DNA of 64,000 bases from contig JADGEI010000001.1 of assembly GCA_016744455.1 (NCBI GenBank), positions 124,001-188,000 on the forward strand, read 5' to 3'. The notes beneath the pieces are model-generated. The model made no database searches. It was not told where the DNA came from and was given only the letters and a program-made list of their open reading frames with translations. Both the position numbers and the translations under genes were made by a program. The DNA is from Alcanivoracaceae bacterium. GTDB taxonomy: Bacteria; Pseudomonadota; Gammaproteobacteria; Xanthomonadales; Marinicellaceae. Each line of letters opens with the position of its first letter. Within the stretch, counting starts at the first letter, position 1. Of the stretch, positions 27,514-37,292 are shown piece by piece.

Positions 27514-29721
27514 ATGTTAAGAAACACACTTTTAATATTAACTACCTTGATGCTGTCCTATACAGCATGTGCTGATTTAGAGTCTTGCTTGCTAGCCAAT
27601 AGACAATTTAATCCACAAGCCCCAGAAATTTGTGAAAAAGCACTACGATTACCAGAGACAACGGTAGATGAAAAATCTATGATTTATGTCACTCATGCTT
27701 CTTATTTAATCGCTTTAAATAAATTTAGTGAAGCTGAACATAATTTAGATGTTGCATTTAATAGCAATCCAAAAATGTTAGAAAATGGTACCTTTCGATA
27801 TAATTGGTTAAGAATTAAAGGTGTATTTTTCTTTACAAAAGAAGATTTCATTAAAGCCATTCCTTTCTTTAAGGGGTCTAAAGAAATTGCTGAAATAATG
27901 AAAAATACTAAAAAAATGGCCATAAGCTATAATGATCTGGGAGCTACTTATCTAGAGCTTCATGATTATTCTCAAGCATTGCAATGGCTACAAAAAAGTT
28001 TAGAGATTTATAAATTAGACCAAGACAATAGCCTGATTTCTACTAGTTTGGCCAATATTGCAGAGGTCTATCTAATTACAGAAAATTACCCAAAGGCTTT
28101 TGAAAACTTTAATCATGCAGAGAAAATACTACAATCTCAAATACAGCCAAATGGGCATGACAATGAAAAGCATGAACGACCATTGGCAAAGATCTATGTT
28201 AGTCAAGCCAATTTGTTTGGCATTCTAGATCAATACCAAGAGTCAATTAGTAAATTACAAGAGGCCTTAAATTTATACAGGAAAATTGGTGTTAAAGGTG
28301 AAGAAATAAAAGTGTTAAATGCACTAGGTCTAGTATATCTACAGCAATCGAAGATTGACCAGTCCTTACAGTTTTTACTGCAAGCTCAAAAACTTGAGAA
28401 TGCTTTAGAAAGCCAAGATAACATTGAACTGAAACTTAATTTGACCCATGCTTACATGTTTGCCAAGGACTGGAAAAAAGCAGAATCGATGGCATTAGAA
28501 GGCTTGAAACAATCAAGAAACAAAAAAGAACAAGTCAGTGAAGCCAGTTTTTTAGAGGCCTTAGCAAATATTTATCAAAATATAAATAAATTTGAGGAAT
28601 CACTAGAAAAGCTTAAAAGCTTACAGCAACTTAATAAAGAAATACATAAAAAAAGGTACAATCTTTCTCATGCTCAATTATTTAACGAAATTGAAAACAC
28701 AAATGAACAAAGGAAGTTGTTAGCTTTAGAAAGGCAACAAACATTAGATAAACTTAAAAATAATAATCAACGAGTTTACTTATCAATGTTATCAATATTT
28801 TTATTGTTCATTGTCGCTTTTTTAATCTTTCTCTTAATTAGGAAGAAAAGAACAAAAAAAGAAATTCTTTCCGATAAACTGATTCACTCTGAGCAATTGG
28901 CTATACTGAGTATAAAAAAAGAAAAAATTGAACAGTTGTTTTATGGTATGGATTGTCGACTTATATGTTTTGACTCTACAGGAATTATTCATTATAAATC
29001 TCCTCAGGAACATCAGTTAAACACCAATGAAAACAACAAAATGCAGGAAAGTTATTCTGATATTTGGACTCTTATTTTCCCTTTTTTAATAGAAAGTGAG
29101 AGAATCACTAAAGATTTAATGCTAAATAATAACAGTATTTGGATACATCAGATGGCATATCTGGATGATATTTTGGTTTGTTTGATTCTAGAAGACAATA
29201 AACAAGACTCCAAGGAGTTGAATTGTATGGCCAATATTCGTAAATACTCAGAACTTATGCGTGAATTGTCACAATTTTATATGCACAGTAGAAATTTCCC
29301 AATAGAGAACAGTGATAAACTCAACCAAGTCATAGAAACATTAAAAATGATCAATTCTAATTCTGTATCTATTCCAGTTAAAACAGAAGCCAATTTCAAA
29401 ACTGATTTAAAACGGCTGTTGGTCGATTTGATGATTACCTGTCAGGATACATGGCACACTACAACTGGGAAATCAAACTTAGAATTAGCAGAAGACAGTG
29501 GTTTTTGGTTAGTCAGTATCGAAGATGGACAGCTTAGAACACGTACGATGAATAAATATTCCACTATTAAAACTATTCCCAATAACCCACGTTGGCGGCA
29601 GGTTGTGAAAACTGCTCACTACATCCTTTCAAATTGTGATTTAAAGTCAATACAACGAAAGAATTTAAATGAAAAAGTAGAAGCCATTAAAAAGCACATT
29701 AAAAGACGGGCAATTAGTTAG
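27514..29721 (+). CDS. TPR-repeat membrane protein with a C-terminal cytosolic domain of unknown function
   Basis: 735 residues: signal peptide (1-20), about six tetratricopeptide repeats (roughly 130-380; for example ISYNDLGATYLELHDYSQAL and LANIAEVYLITENYPKAFEN), a coiled coil, one membrane helix (about 421-444, SMLSIFLLFIVAFLIFLLI) with a basic stop-transfer (RKKRTKK), then about 290 residues in the cytosol. The first part of that region (YGMDCRLICFDSTGIIHYKS) looks PAS-like. The end (LAEDSGFWLVSIEDGQLRTR..NNPRWRQVV) is unfamiliar. I see no HisKA, GGDEF, EAL or HTH motif. The layout suggests a one-component sensor, but the output is unknown. Confidence 0.8.
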   Translation: MLRNTLLILTTLMLSYTACADLESCLLANRQFNPQAPEICEKALRLPETTVDEKSMIYVTHASYLIALNKFSEAEHNLDVAFNSNPKMLENGTFRYNWLRIKGVFFFTKEDFIKAIPFFKGSKEIAEIMKNTKKMAISYNDLGATYLELHDYSQALQWLQKSLEIYKLDQDNSLISTSLANIAEVYLITENYPKAFENFNHAEKILQSQIQPNGHDNEKHERPLAKIYVSQANLFGILDQYQESISKLQEALNLYRKIGVKGEEIKVLNALGLVYLQQSKIDQSLQFLLQAQKLENALESQDNIELKLNLTHAYMFAKDWKKAESMALEGLKQSRNKKEQVSEASFLEALANIYQNINKFEESLEKLKSLQQLNKEIHKKRYNLSHAQLFNEIENTNEQRKLLALERQQTLDKLKNNNQRVYLSMLSIFLLFIVAFLIFLLIRKKRTKKEILSDKLIHSEQLAILSIKKEKIEQLFYGMDCRLICFDSTGIIHYKSPQEHQLNTNENNKMQESYSDIWTLIFPFLIESERITKDLMLNNNSIWIHQMAYLDDILVCLILEDNKQDSKELNCMANIRKYSELMRELSQFYMHSRNFPIENSDKLNQVIETLKMINSNSVSIPVKTEANFKTDLKRLLVDLMITCQDTWHTTTGKSNLELAEDSGFWLVSIEDGQLRTRTMNKYSTIKTIPNNPRWRQVVKTAHYILSNCDLKSIQRKNLNEKVEAIKKHIKRRAIS

Positions 29722-29940
29722 CAGTTAGTTATTGATACGACATCAATTTTTTAATTCGATTATAAACACTTCTTAATTTGGCCGCCATTGTCAATTTTTT
29801 TATCAGCTTATTTTATATTAAAAACAATATGTTATAAATGAAACAACCCTGATTTTTCCTGCTTTTACCTAGATAATAAATTGTTTGTCTAGTTTTAGCT
29901 TTGTATTATGAATTTTCATTATCAAATACAAAGGTTATCT

Positions 29941-31710
29941 ATGAAAAAAATTATTGCATTCGTGTTTCTTTTACCGATTCAAAATTCATTTGCAGACTCA
30001 GAACAAACAAATGGCGTACCAAGTTTCTTAGCTATTGGCCCAGGCTCTAATTGCCATGTCGATACAAGTAGTGGATTTATGCTTAAGGACGTTATATTAA
30101 CAACAGGCGTAACCGAACTCCGAGTTACCAATGATGTAATTCACACTGGCCCTTTTAATCCTTCAAAAGGGTACTATATTCGAGGTGGTTACACTAATTG
30201 TGCAGATGCATTAAATGATATTCAAGGCACTATCCCAAGTGTTTTAGACGGAGACTCCATTGATAGCACAATGACATTAGCTGTTAATGATAATTATGTC
30301 CTAGAAAACATAAAAATTATAAATGGTTCAGCCAGTGAAGGCGGTGGGCTTAATTTAACAGCCATTGATATGACAGTGCTATTAGATAGAGTAATTGTTG
30401 AAAATAATCAGGCATTTAGCGGGGCAGGGATTTACAAGTCAGGTATAAATGATAATGTTAATTTAACGGTTGTCGATTCAGTTATTAACAGCAACACAAC
30501 TTTTGCTGGTGGCATGGGTGGTGGAATTTACTTTGAAGGGTTTGGCGATGTGGTTATTTACGGCGATACACTTATTAGTCAAAATGAAGCTGATAATGGT
30601 GGTGGTCTGTATTTTAAAGACGCCAATGCGACAATTGTTGTTGGCCCAAATCCATTATTTGATTCTGGCATTAGAAGCAATAAAGCCAGAGTGAATGGAG
30701 GCGGAATTTATACAAACGCCTCAATCCTAGAAATTACTGGTGGTACAAAAGATATTCAAAGTATAGGAACAGTGGGTTTATCAGGTAGAAACTACCTCTT
30801 ACTAGGCAATACAGCTGATTCAGATAATAATTCCAGTGGAAATGGTGGTGGTATTTTTGCTGATTTTTTTAGTCAATTGACCTTAAATGCCATTTCAATT
30901 ATTAATAATCAAGCATTTGGTGCAGGTGGGGGCATTATGCTAAAACAATCAAGCCATTTAGAAATAGGATTTCCATTTAATTCAAATTGTCAAACAACCA
31001 CATTAATGGGTTGTAATTTCATTATTAACAATCAGGTAGATCAAGGTGGTGGCCTATATCTTGATTCCAATTCAGTTGCAAATATAAACTCAGTAAACTT
31101 TAATGGAAACAGAGCTAACAAAGGAACAATTGCCATCGCTTTTGGCACATCAACACTTAATATAACATCAAGTGTTATGTACAATAATGGTGATTCGGGA
31201 ACCAATGGGTTTGATGACACTTATGCACTGGGTCTATTTGTAGACAGTCAATTAACTATAGAACAAACCACTGCTGTTAAAAACAAAACGACAGACTCTT
31301 TTATCCGTCAATTTTTAGGAAACAATGCTTTATTTAGTTATAACAATTATTTTTATAATCCTGCATCAGGCCCTTGGGTTGACTTGTTTTCTAACTCTGG
31401 AACAACTACACATGATTGCCAAGTTGTTGATGATACAAATAACATAAGTGATAGCATGAATCACCTAACAATAGCTGATGCTTCCTCTAACGATACACAA
31501 TACTTTATAAATGAAGCTAATCATGATTATCATCTACAAAATACATCTGATTTGATAGATTTTGTAGGAGCAAATTGCCCAAGTAATCCTAATTTAATTA
31601 ACAACGGGCGAGATATTGATAACCAGCCCAGATCGCCTTTAGCAGATTTAGGTGCTGATGAAAATTTAATTAATGTGCCATTTATTTTTTCTGATGGATT
31701 TGAGAATTAG
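29941..31710 (+). CDS. Exported parallel beta-helix protein with C-terminal GFE peptide
   Basis: 589 residues from the ATG at 29941 (AAAGG upstream); a further in-frame start at 29908 adds residues before the signal peptide MKKIIAFVFLLPIQNSFA. The body is a right-handed beta-helix with Pmp-like GGG[IL] turns: EGGGLNLTA, GGGIYFEGFG, GGGLYFKDA, GGGIYTNAS, GGGIFADFF, GGGIMLKQS, GGGLYLDSN. Near the end comes the common bacterial closing block RDIDNQPRSPLADLGADE. The last residues are FIFSDGFEN. Probably a surface or secreted adhesin-like or polysaccharide-active protein; no catalytic residues can be assigned. Confidence 0.82.
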   Translation: MKKIIAFVFLLPIQNSFADSEQTNGVPSFLAIGPGSNCHVDTSSGFMLKDVILTTGVTELRVTNDVIHTGPFNPSKGYYIRGGYTNCADALNDIQGTIPSVLDGDSIDSTMTLAVNDNYVLENIKIINGSASEGGGLNLTAIDMTVLLDRVIVENNQAFSGAGIYKSGINDNVNLTVVDSVINSNTTFAGGMGGGIYFEGFGDVVIYGDTLISQNEADNGGGLYFKDANATIVVGPNPLFDSGIRSNKARVNGGGIYTNASILEITGGTKDIQSIGTVGLSGRNYLLLGNTADSDNNSSGNGGGIFADFFSQLTLNAISIINNQAFGAGGGIMLKQSSHLEIGFPFNSNCQTTTLMGCNFIINNQVDQGGGLYLDSNSVANINSVNFNGNRANKGTIAIAFGTSTLNITSSVMYNNGDSGTNGFDDTYALGLFVDSQLTIEQTTAVKNKTTDSFIRQFLGNNALFSYNNYFYNPASGPWVDLFSNSGTTTHDCQVVDDTNNISDSMNHLTIADASSNDTQYFINEANHDYHLQNTSDLIDFVGANCPSNPNLINNGRDIDNQPRSPLADLGADENLINVPFIFSDGFEN

Positions 31711-31776
31711 TAGAAATTGATGAGTTGGAGCTATATTCAATAGTGAGGTTGTTTGGAGTGTGATTTGTCAATAATA

Positions 31777-32505
31777 CTAGAGTCTAGGTTTGTTTTTGAC
31801 GAGTGCCAAATAATAAGGCATGCATTCTTCGGCAACCTTGAGTTCTGAAGTTGTGAGTTCTATTTTTTTAGGATGATACTTTCCAAATTCAGTGGTTTCT
31901 ATCACTCGATTGTACCAATGGCTTGCCCAAATTCCATCGGTATTTCGGTAACCTTTAGGCCAATTTAGCATTGAATTTTCAAACGTCACTTTTAATCTTT
32001 CACAAAGCAATTCAAGTTGGGTTTTAGGGTCTCTTAAGACATCTTTTGAGTCCAAAACAATAGGAGTGTAACCACAATGTTGTTGGACATAATTAAACAA
32101 ACGTAGTTGTTGTGGAAACCCTAGGTCTTCGGCCATTACTGATTTATGTTTTTTTACAAACGATGCAACAACATAGTGTGGGTCTCGAATAAGAAATACA
32201 TTTCTTACTGATTGTAGCCAGCTGATATCCATCTTATTATCGATATGTTGACACATGTGTTTTTGATAATAAATGGATTTTCCAATGGGTAATTTATCTT
32301 CGGTTAAGGCAGTAGTTATTTTTTCACTGTGCTGTCCTTGATTTTCTATGATCTCTTTATGCATAGGATGTTGTTTCTTAGTCCGATGTAAATATGGCCC
32401 ATATAATGGTTCATCAACGACAACTGTATCGCTACGATTTTCCCACGAACGCATCATGGCGGTTGATATGTTTCTTGGACCTGACCACATAGCAATTCTA
32501 AGCAT
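31777..32505 (-). CDS. Sulfotransferase-family P-loop protein
   Basis: 242 residues. The N-terminus MWSGPRNISTAMMRSWENR is the phosphosulfate-binding loop of bacterial sulfotransferase-like proteins. VFLIRDPHYVVASFVKK is the second PAPS-contacting block (Arg and Ser). The rest is poorly conserved. It overlaps the class IV aminotransferase gene upstream by 8 bases. Similar fused or adjacent pairs are annotated in other bacteria without known function, as far as I recall. PAPS-dependent sulfation is possible; a kinase-like role for the P-loop cannot be excluded. Confidence 0.75.
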   Translation of the reverse strand: MLRIAMWSGPRNISTAMMRSWENRSDTVVVDEPLYGPYLHRTKKQHPMHKEIIENQGQHSEKITTALTEDKLPIGKSIYYQKHMCQHIDNKMDISWLQSVRNVFLIRDPHYVVASFVKKHKSVMAEDLGFPQQLRLFNYVQQHCGYTPIVLDSKDVLRDPKTQLELLCERLKVTFENSMLNWPKGYRNTDGIWASHWYNRVIETTEFGKYHPKKIELTTSELKVAEECMPYYLALVKNKPRL

Positions 32506-33397
32506 GAATTAAGTCTAGGTATAGTTTTTGTAATTGTGCAATAATAGGTCTTTCGTTGTTATCACCTATTATTCGGCCATCAACATCGGCCACTGGAGTT
32601 ATTCCGGCAAAGGTGCCTGTGACAAAACATTCATCAGCACCATAGACATCAAACAAGGAGAAGTTTTTTTGAAAAACAGGGATATCATTTTGTTGGCATA
32701 ATTGCACAATTTTGGAACGAGTGATTCCTCCAAGACAATAATCACCTGTTGATGTCCATACTTGACCATTGGTTACGATAAAAAAATGAGTAGAGTTACA
32801 TGTTGATATAAACCCGTGCGGATCTAGCATTAGAGCTTCATCAGCACCTGCTTTGTCTGCTTGGATGCAGCCTAAAATGCAATTTATCTTCGAGTGAGAA
32901 TTCATTTTTTGGTCTTGAACATCTGGATAACCTCGGCGTACATGAGTGGTAAACAGCCGAAGGCCTTTAGTTTTGTTTACAGAAGGTAATTTGTATTCCG
33001 GAATTATAACAATTGTAGCTCCTGGTAATGTTGCGTCTGGATGCTGGTAGGGAGTGGTTTTTACGCCACGTGTAACCATTAAACGAATGTGTACACCATC
33101 ATGCATTTCATTCGTTTTTAGTGTGGCATAAACTCTATTCTGTAACTCTTCAATGCTGATACCAATGTCGATGTCTAAGGCTTTTGCACCTTGGTATAAA
33201 CGTTTAAGGTGATCCATTAAGAATACCACAACACCATTATGTAAACGCAATCCTTCCCAGATACCGTCTCCAAGTATAAAACCACTATCAAAAACAGAAA
33301 CAACGGCCTTATCTCGTGGGTATAACTGATTATTAATATTGATGAGTATGGATTGGTTTCTACTATCAATTTTACTTTGGTGACTTCCTTTTGCCAT
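32498..33397 (-). CDS. Aminotransferase class IV (BCAT/D-amino-acid transaminase fold)
   Basis: PLP fold-type IV protein of 299 residues. Seen: SVFDSGFILGDGIWEGLR near the N-terminus, MVTRG, the PLP lysine in NSHSKINCILGC, GADEALMLD with the conserved Glu, and CFVTGTFAGITPV near the end (phosphate-binding threonines). It could transaminate branched-chain or D-amino acids, or act as an aminodeoxychorismate lyase. Its ATG overlaps the stop of the preceding BNR-lipoprotein gene by one base (TAATG), and its end overlaps the sulfotransferase-like gene by 8 bases, so all three are co-translated. Confidence 0.85.
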   Translation of the reverse strand: MAKGSHQSKIDSRNQSILININNQLYPRDKAVVSVFDSGFILGDGIWEGLRLHNGVVVFLMDHLKRLYQGAKALDIDIGISIEELQNRVYATLKTNEMHDGVHIRLMVTRGVKTTPYQHPDATLPGATIVIIPEYKLPSVNKTKGLRLFTTHVRRGYPDVQDQKMNSHSKINCILGCIQADKAGADEALMLDPHGFISTCNSTHFFIVTNGQVWTSTGDYCLGGITRSKIVQLCQQNDIPVFQKNFSLFDVYGADECFVTGTFAGITPVADVDGRIIGDNNERPIIAQLQKLYLDLIHA

Positions 33398-35982
33398 TAT
33401 TCAAATCCATCCTTATAAATAACATCTGTAATTAACGTAGTAGGCAGTGGCCAAACGTACGCACCTCGTGATCGCATAAATACGGCTAAAGTCGTGGCGC
33501 CGCGATCAATAGTCATGTCCCATATCATTGCCGATGGAAGTCCTTGAGTAAACCTAAACCAAATTGGTGAGGCTACGGTAATGTCTTCGGTATAGTAAAG
33601 CCCCCAATCGGTACCAGCAAAGACCATGCTAGGTATATTTGGATTGACCATAACACTATTGGCAGGAATATTGGGTAAGTTTCCAGATTTGTTTACCCAA
33701 GTAAATGATGAGCAACTCGTAGTACATGTCAGTTGATACAAGTGCCCAGGAGTTGCGGGTGTGTTTTGATCAAAACCACCAACAGCTGCATAGGCTGTAG
33801 TTGCAACAATACCGTCTGTAACGACATCTAAGATAGGGCGATTGGGTAATACGTTATTGTTGTCTGTAACATCAACCCAGTTAGCTGAATTAGCAGTACC
33901 TGCACCCATGTTAAAACCCATTTGTACGTTTCCATCATTGGTGCCAACAATTGCAATAGAGGCATCGCTGATACCATAATGCATTTGATTGATAATTGAG
34001 CGGCCTTCTAGGGTAGCTTTGGTTAAATCAGGGCTATTAATATACCAATCATTATCTGAAAGCCCTCCTGTAGAGGTTTCCCATATTCGATAGGTTCCGG
34101 CCATTAGCTGTTCGCATTGAGTAACACAATCGTGTTTATTGAGGTGGAAAGGGAAAATAAAAGGCACACGGGAGTCATTTGACCATGGACTAGAAAAATT
34201 TGTGTAAGAACCAAGTACTCCTGTCGTACTTATACGCATATTGCCAAATTGGGATTCAACATAGGCACGTTGTCCGTTTATGGGTTCTATTGTTGCATAA
34301 ATTCCATCGCCGCCATTGATTCGTGTCCAAGGTTTTGCGGTAACTGTCTCTGAATTGGTATCCCATGTTACTGCACTGGAACCATTGTCTTGAGCTCCAC
34401 CAATGGCAGACTTTAAAGTGCTGTTAGCAAAATTTTCAGTTATATCACCTGAATAAAATTCGATGGTATTAACGGTATCATTTAATTGTGTATAGATAAT
34501 ATCTCTAGGATTCGATTCGTCAGCATTAGCCGTATAGTAAATGCCACCATCTGACCCGACCAATAATTTTGTATCATCACCAGCGACAAATGCGCGAGAA
34601 TGATGGTCAACGTGAACAAAATCACCACTATTGGGCCCACCACTGTAACCACAAGTACTATTGGTGAAACTATCTGCCCCATTACTGGATTTAAATAGGT
34701 CAACAGCTGATAAAAATACGACGTCAGAATCGTTCGGAGAAACACTCATGCCCATGTCATACCAGGCTTGCGAACCACTGTCATCACAACCTAAAAATTC
34801 ACTTGTTGTGGTTGATTTCACCCAATCTATTCCAGCATTGTTAGTTTTCCATACTCCAAGAACTGCGCGTGTACTGACATCAGCTACTTGAGCATAAAGC
34901 ACATCATTGTCAGAGGGTGCCATGGTTAAATCAATACGCCCTAAGCTATTGGCTGGGATCGGGGTACCTTCTCCAGTACCAGACGGCCAACCATTGATTG
35001 AAGTGCTTAACAGTGTCCATGATGGGCAACTTGATGTTGGGAAGGGTGTAGAGTAAATGCCATTAGCCCCATTTTGATCTAAGTCTGGTTGAACAGGTGT
35101 ATTATGTCCACGTGTACCAACAGCTGCAAATATCTTACCTGTTGAATTGACTTCCAAACCTGTAATGTCATGCCTTTGTGATGAGTGAGTGTCTGTTAGG
35201 CAAGGTCCGACCCAATCTGAACCATTATTGAAGGAAAAGAATACACCTGTTTTAGTCCCGACAACAATTTGGGTAGAGTCATTAGGGTTGGTTCTGATTT
35301 TTCCTATGGCTTGGTATTGTGGAAACTCACCAGGAGGTTGATCACGATACGGTGAAAAGACATCTTCGCCTAAAACCTCCCATGTCACGCCTGAATTATT
35401 CGAGCGCAATAGTCCAGAGGACCCAAAAGAATAGGATCCATAGCGTAAATCTCCTGTGCCGGCATAAATTATAGCTGAATTATTTGGGTCCATGTGTAAA
35501 TCACCTATAGCTGATCCATTAACAGGGGTGTTGTCGGTCATATTAGTCCATGTTGTTGTGGAATCACAACAGTCTGTTGTTTTCCAAACTCCTCCACCAT
35601 CTACACCTATGTAGGCAATGCTAGGGTTGCTTGGATGAGTAATGATGACATTAACACGGCCAGAATATGCTGAACCACCAAGGGTATTTAAGGGTTCTGG
35701 ACCGAGTGCTGTAAAGGAAGAAGGGTCTAAACCAATTGCTCCTCTTATTGCGTTTTTATTAAATTCACCTTTAGGTGTTTTCGAGGTGTTTTTATAATGG
35801 ATAACACGCGCATTGGTTAACCATGATGGATTAAATTTGTTGGTTGGATAGCTGTATCTTAAGGCCCAGTAGTCACCTTGCATGGGTTTGGAGTAGGTAA
35901 ATTGGTTCATGTCGTTTTTATGTGGTGATTGACATGATAGAAGTAAGCAGGCTAGCGTAATTAGTAACAATATTTTTAACAT
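33397..35982 (-). CDS. Exported BNR/sortilin-type beta-propeller lipoprotein with C-terminal GFE peptide
   Basis: 861 residues with a lipoprotein signal (lipobox LLSC, Cys17). The body has many sialidase-like and sortilin-like blades: GVDGGGVWKTTD, IIYAGTGDL, VGTKTGVFFSFNNG, GVWKTNNAGIDW, LVGSDGGIYYTAN, VGTNDGNVQMGF, VFAGTDWGLYYTED. Asp-box-like S-x-D/N-x-G-x-x-W turns occur. The protein ends in VIYKDGFE. Sialidase arginine triad not identified, so it is probably a binding or scaffolding propeller rather than an enzyme. It is first in a three-gene overlapping operon with cytosolic enzymes, an odd partnership. Confidence 0.8.
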   Translation of the reverse strand: MLKILLLITLACLLLSCQSPHKNDMNQFTYSKPMQGDYWALRYSYPTNKFNPSWLTNARVIHYKNTSKTPKGEFNKNAIRGAIGLDPSSFTALGPEPLNTLGGSAYSGRVNVIITHPSNPSIAYIGVDGGGVWKTTDCCDSTTTWTNMTDNTPVNGSAIGDLHMDPNNSAIIYAGTGDLRYGSYSFGSSGLLRSNNSGVTWEVLGEDVFSPYRDQPPGEFPQYQAIGKIRTNPNDSTQIVVGTKTGVFFSFNNGSDWVGPCLTDTHSSQRHDITGLEVNSTGKIFAAVGTRGHNTPVQPDLDQNGANGIYSTPFPTSSCPSWTLLSTSINGWPSGTGEGTPIPANSLGRIDLTMAPSDNDVLYAQVADVSTRAVLGVWKTNNAGIDWVKSTTTSEFLGCDDSGSQAWYDMGMSVSPNDSDVVFLSAVDLFKSSNGADSFTNSTCGYSGGPNSGDFVHVDHHSRAFVAGDDTKLLVGSDGGIYYTANADESNPRDIIYTQLNDTVNTIEFYSGDITENFANSTLKSAIGGAQDNGSSAVTWDTNSETVTAKPWTRINGGDGIYATIEPINGQRAYVESQFGNMRISTTGVLGSYTNFSSPWSNDSRVPFIFPFHLNKHDCVTQCEQLMAGTYRIWETSTGGLSDNDWYINSPDLTKATLEGRSIINQMHYGISDASIAIVGTNDGNVQMGFNMGAGTANSANWVDVTDNNNVLPNRPILDVVTDGIVATTAYAAVGGFDQNTPATPGHLYQLTCTTSCSSFTWVNKSGNLPNIPANSVMVNPNIPSMVFAGTDWGLYYTEDITVASPIWFRFTQGLPSAMIWDMTIDRGATTLAVFMRSRGAYVWPLPTTLITDVIYKDGFE

Positions 35983-36131
35983 GAGCTATTATCAATTATG
36001 GTAAAAAAGAACAGTATAGCACCATATTAAATACAGAGTTTAAGAAATGTGACTTTATACCTATTGGTTATTGAATTAAACCTCTATAAAATGGTCTGAT
36101 TAAATTAATGTAAAATAGGTTTGTATATAAA

Positions 36132-37292
36132 ATGAGTAAATTGGGGCGTTTGTTGTTTAATTTAGTTTTAGTTTTGGTGCTTTGTTCATGTGGTGTCGAT
36201 AGTTCAAGTGGAGGAAAAGCTACTAAAAAGGATAACACTAATAAACAAGTTGGTAACAAAACAGATAAACAAGGAAGAAGAAATAAATCTGGTAAGAAAG
36301 GAGGGAAAGGGAAGTTTGATAAAGGTGATGAAGAAGATGAAGTGGTGGTAATTAATGTCGAATCAGAAAATGTATCTCGTGGTGATGCAGCCTTAGTCTT
36401 CAAAACCACTACAATTTTAGAAGCCGATTTAGAATCAGCTGTCACATCAAAAGCCAGTGGGATAGTCTTGAAAATTAATGTTGAAGTAGGTGATAAGGTG
36501 GAAGCTGGTGATATATTAGCTGTGCTTGAGTCAGATGTGCAACAATTGCGTTTACAAAGTGCCCAAGCCACATATCAAAAAAGCCATAGCAACTATGAAC
36601 GTGCAAAATCTTTGTTGAAAAAAGGTTTAACTAACCAAGAGTCGGTCGATAACCTAAAATTTGAAACAAAATCTCTAAAAACCAATCTAGATCAGGCCAA
36701 ATTGGATGTCGATTTTACTCAAATCAGGGCACCTATATCTGGTGTGGTAACAAAACGTAGCATAAAGAAGGGCAACTTGATTCAGCTTAATACAGCAGTT
36801 TACCAAATCGTTGACTTTGAATCGTTGCAAGCCATTATTAATGTACCAGAAAATAAATGGTCAATGTTTGAAGAAGGTTTAGAAGTATTGCTGCAATTTG
36901 CTAATTTAGATGAAATCATTATAGGCAGTATTTTGCGCGTCGATCCAGTAGTGGATAGTTCGACTGGTACATTTAAAGTTGTCATAGCATTAGATCAGAA
37001 CAAAGCCAAATTACGCCCGGGTTTGTTTGGTAAAACGCAAATCATATTGGATAAACATCAAGACACTTTACTGTTAACAAAAAATGCTATTATTCGAGAA
37101 GATAATAATGCTTATGTCTATGTGATTCAAAATGATAACACAGTAGTTAAAACTAGCTTGGAATTGGGTTATGAAATGGATGATAGCGTTGAAATATTAG
37201 TAGGCCTTGAAGAGAATCAGCAAGTTGTCACTACAGGGAAAAATAATGTTTCGGCTGAATCAACTGTAGAAGTAATAGAATACAATGATTAA
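36132..37292 (+). CDS. RND efflux adaptor, lipoprotein with a charged linker
   Basis: 386 residues. The signal peptide ends at a lipobox-like LCSC (Cys20). Residues about 25-70 are a Lys/Gly/Asn-rich linker followed by acidic GDEEDE, which is unusual for an adaptor. Then lipoyl half (VTSKASGIVLKINVEVGDKVEAGD), helical hairpin (about 135-190), second lipoyl half (FTQIRAPISGVVTKRSIKKG), beta-barrel domain and membrane-proximal domain. It overlaps the next RND gene by 8 bases. Its job is to couple one or both of the following permeases to an outer-membrane channel, which is not encoded here. Confidence 0.9.
   Translation: MSKLGRLLFNLVLVLVLCSCGVDSSSGGKATKKDNTNKQVGNKTDKQGRRNKSGKKGGKGKFDKGDEEDEVVVINVESENVSRGDAALVFKTTTILEADLESAVTSKASGIVLKINVEVGDKVEAGDILAVLESDVQQLRLQSAQATYQKSHSNYERAKSLLKKGLTNQESVDNLKFETKSLKTNLDQAKLDVDFTQIRAPISGVVTKRSIKKGNLIQLNTAVYQIVDFESLQAIINVPENKWSMFEEGLEVLLQFANLDEIIIGSILRVDPVVDSSTGTFKVVIALDQNKAKLRPGLFGKTQIILDKHQDTLLLTKNAIIREDNNAYVYVIQNDNTVVKTSLELGYEMDDSVEILVGLEENQQVVTTGKNNVSAESTVEVIEYND

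Noticed and set aside
36068..36571. A 167-codon minus-strand frame opposite the RND adaptor
   Set aside because: Ser/Thr/Leu-rich translation complementary to the Lys-rich linker; typical shadow of a low-complexity gene.
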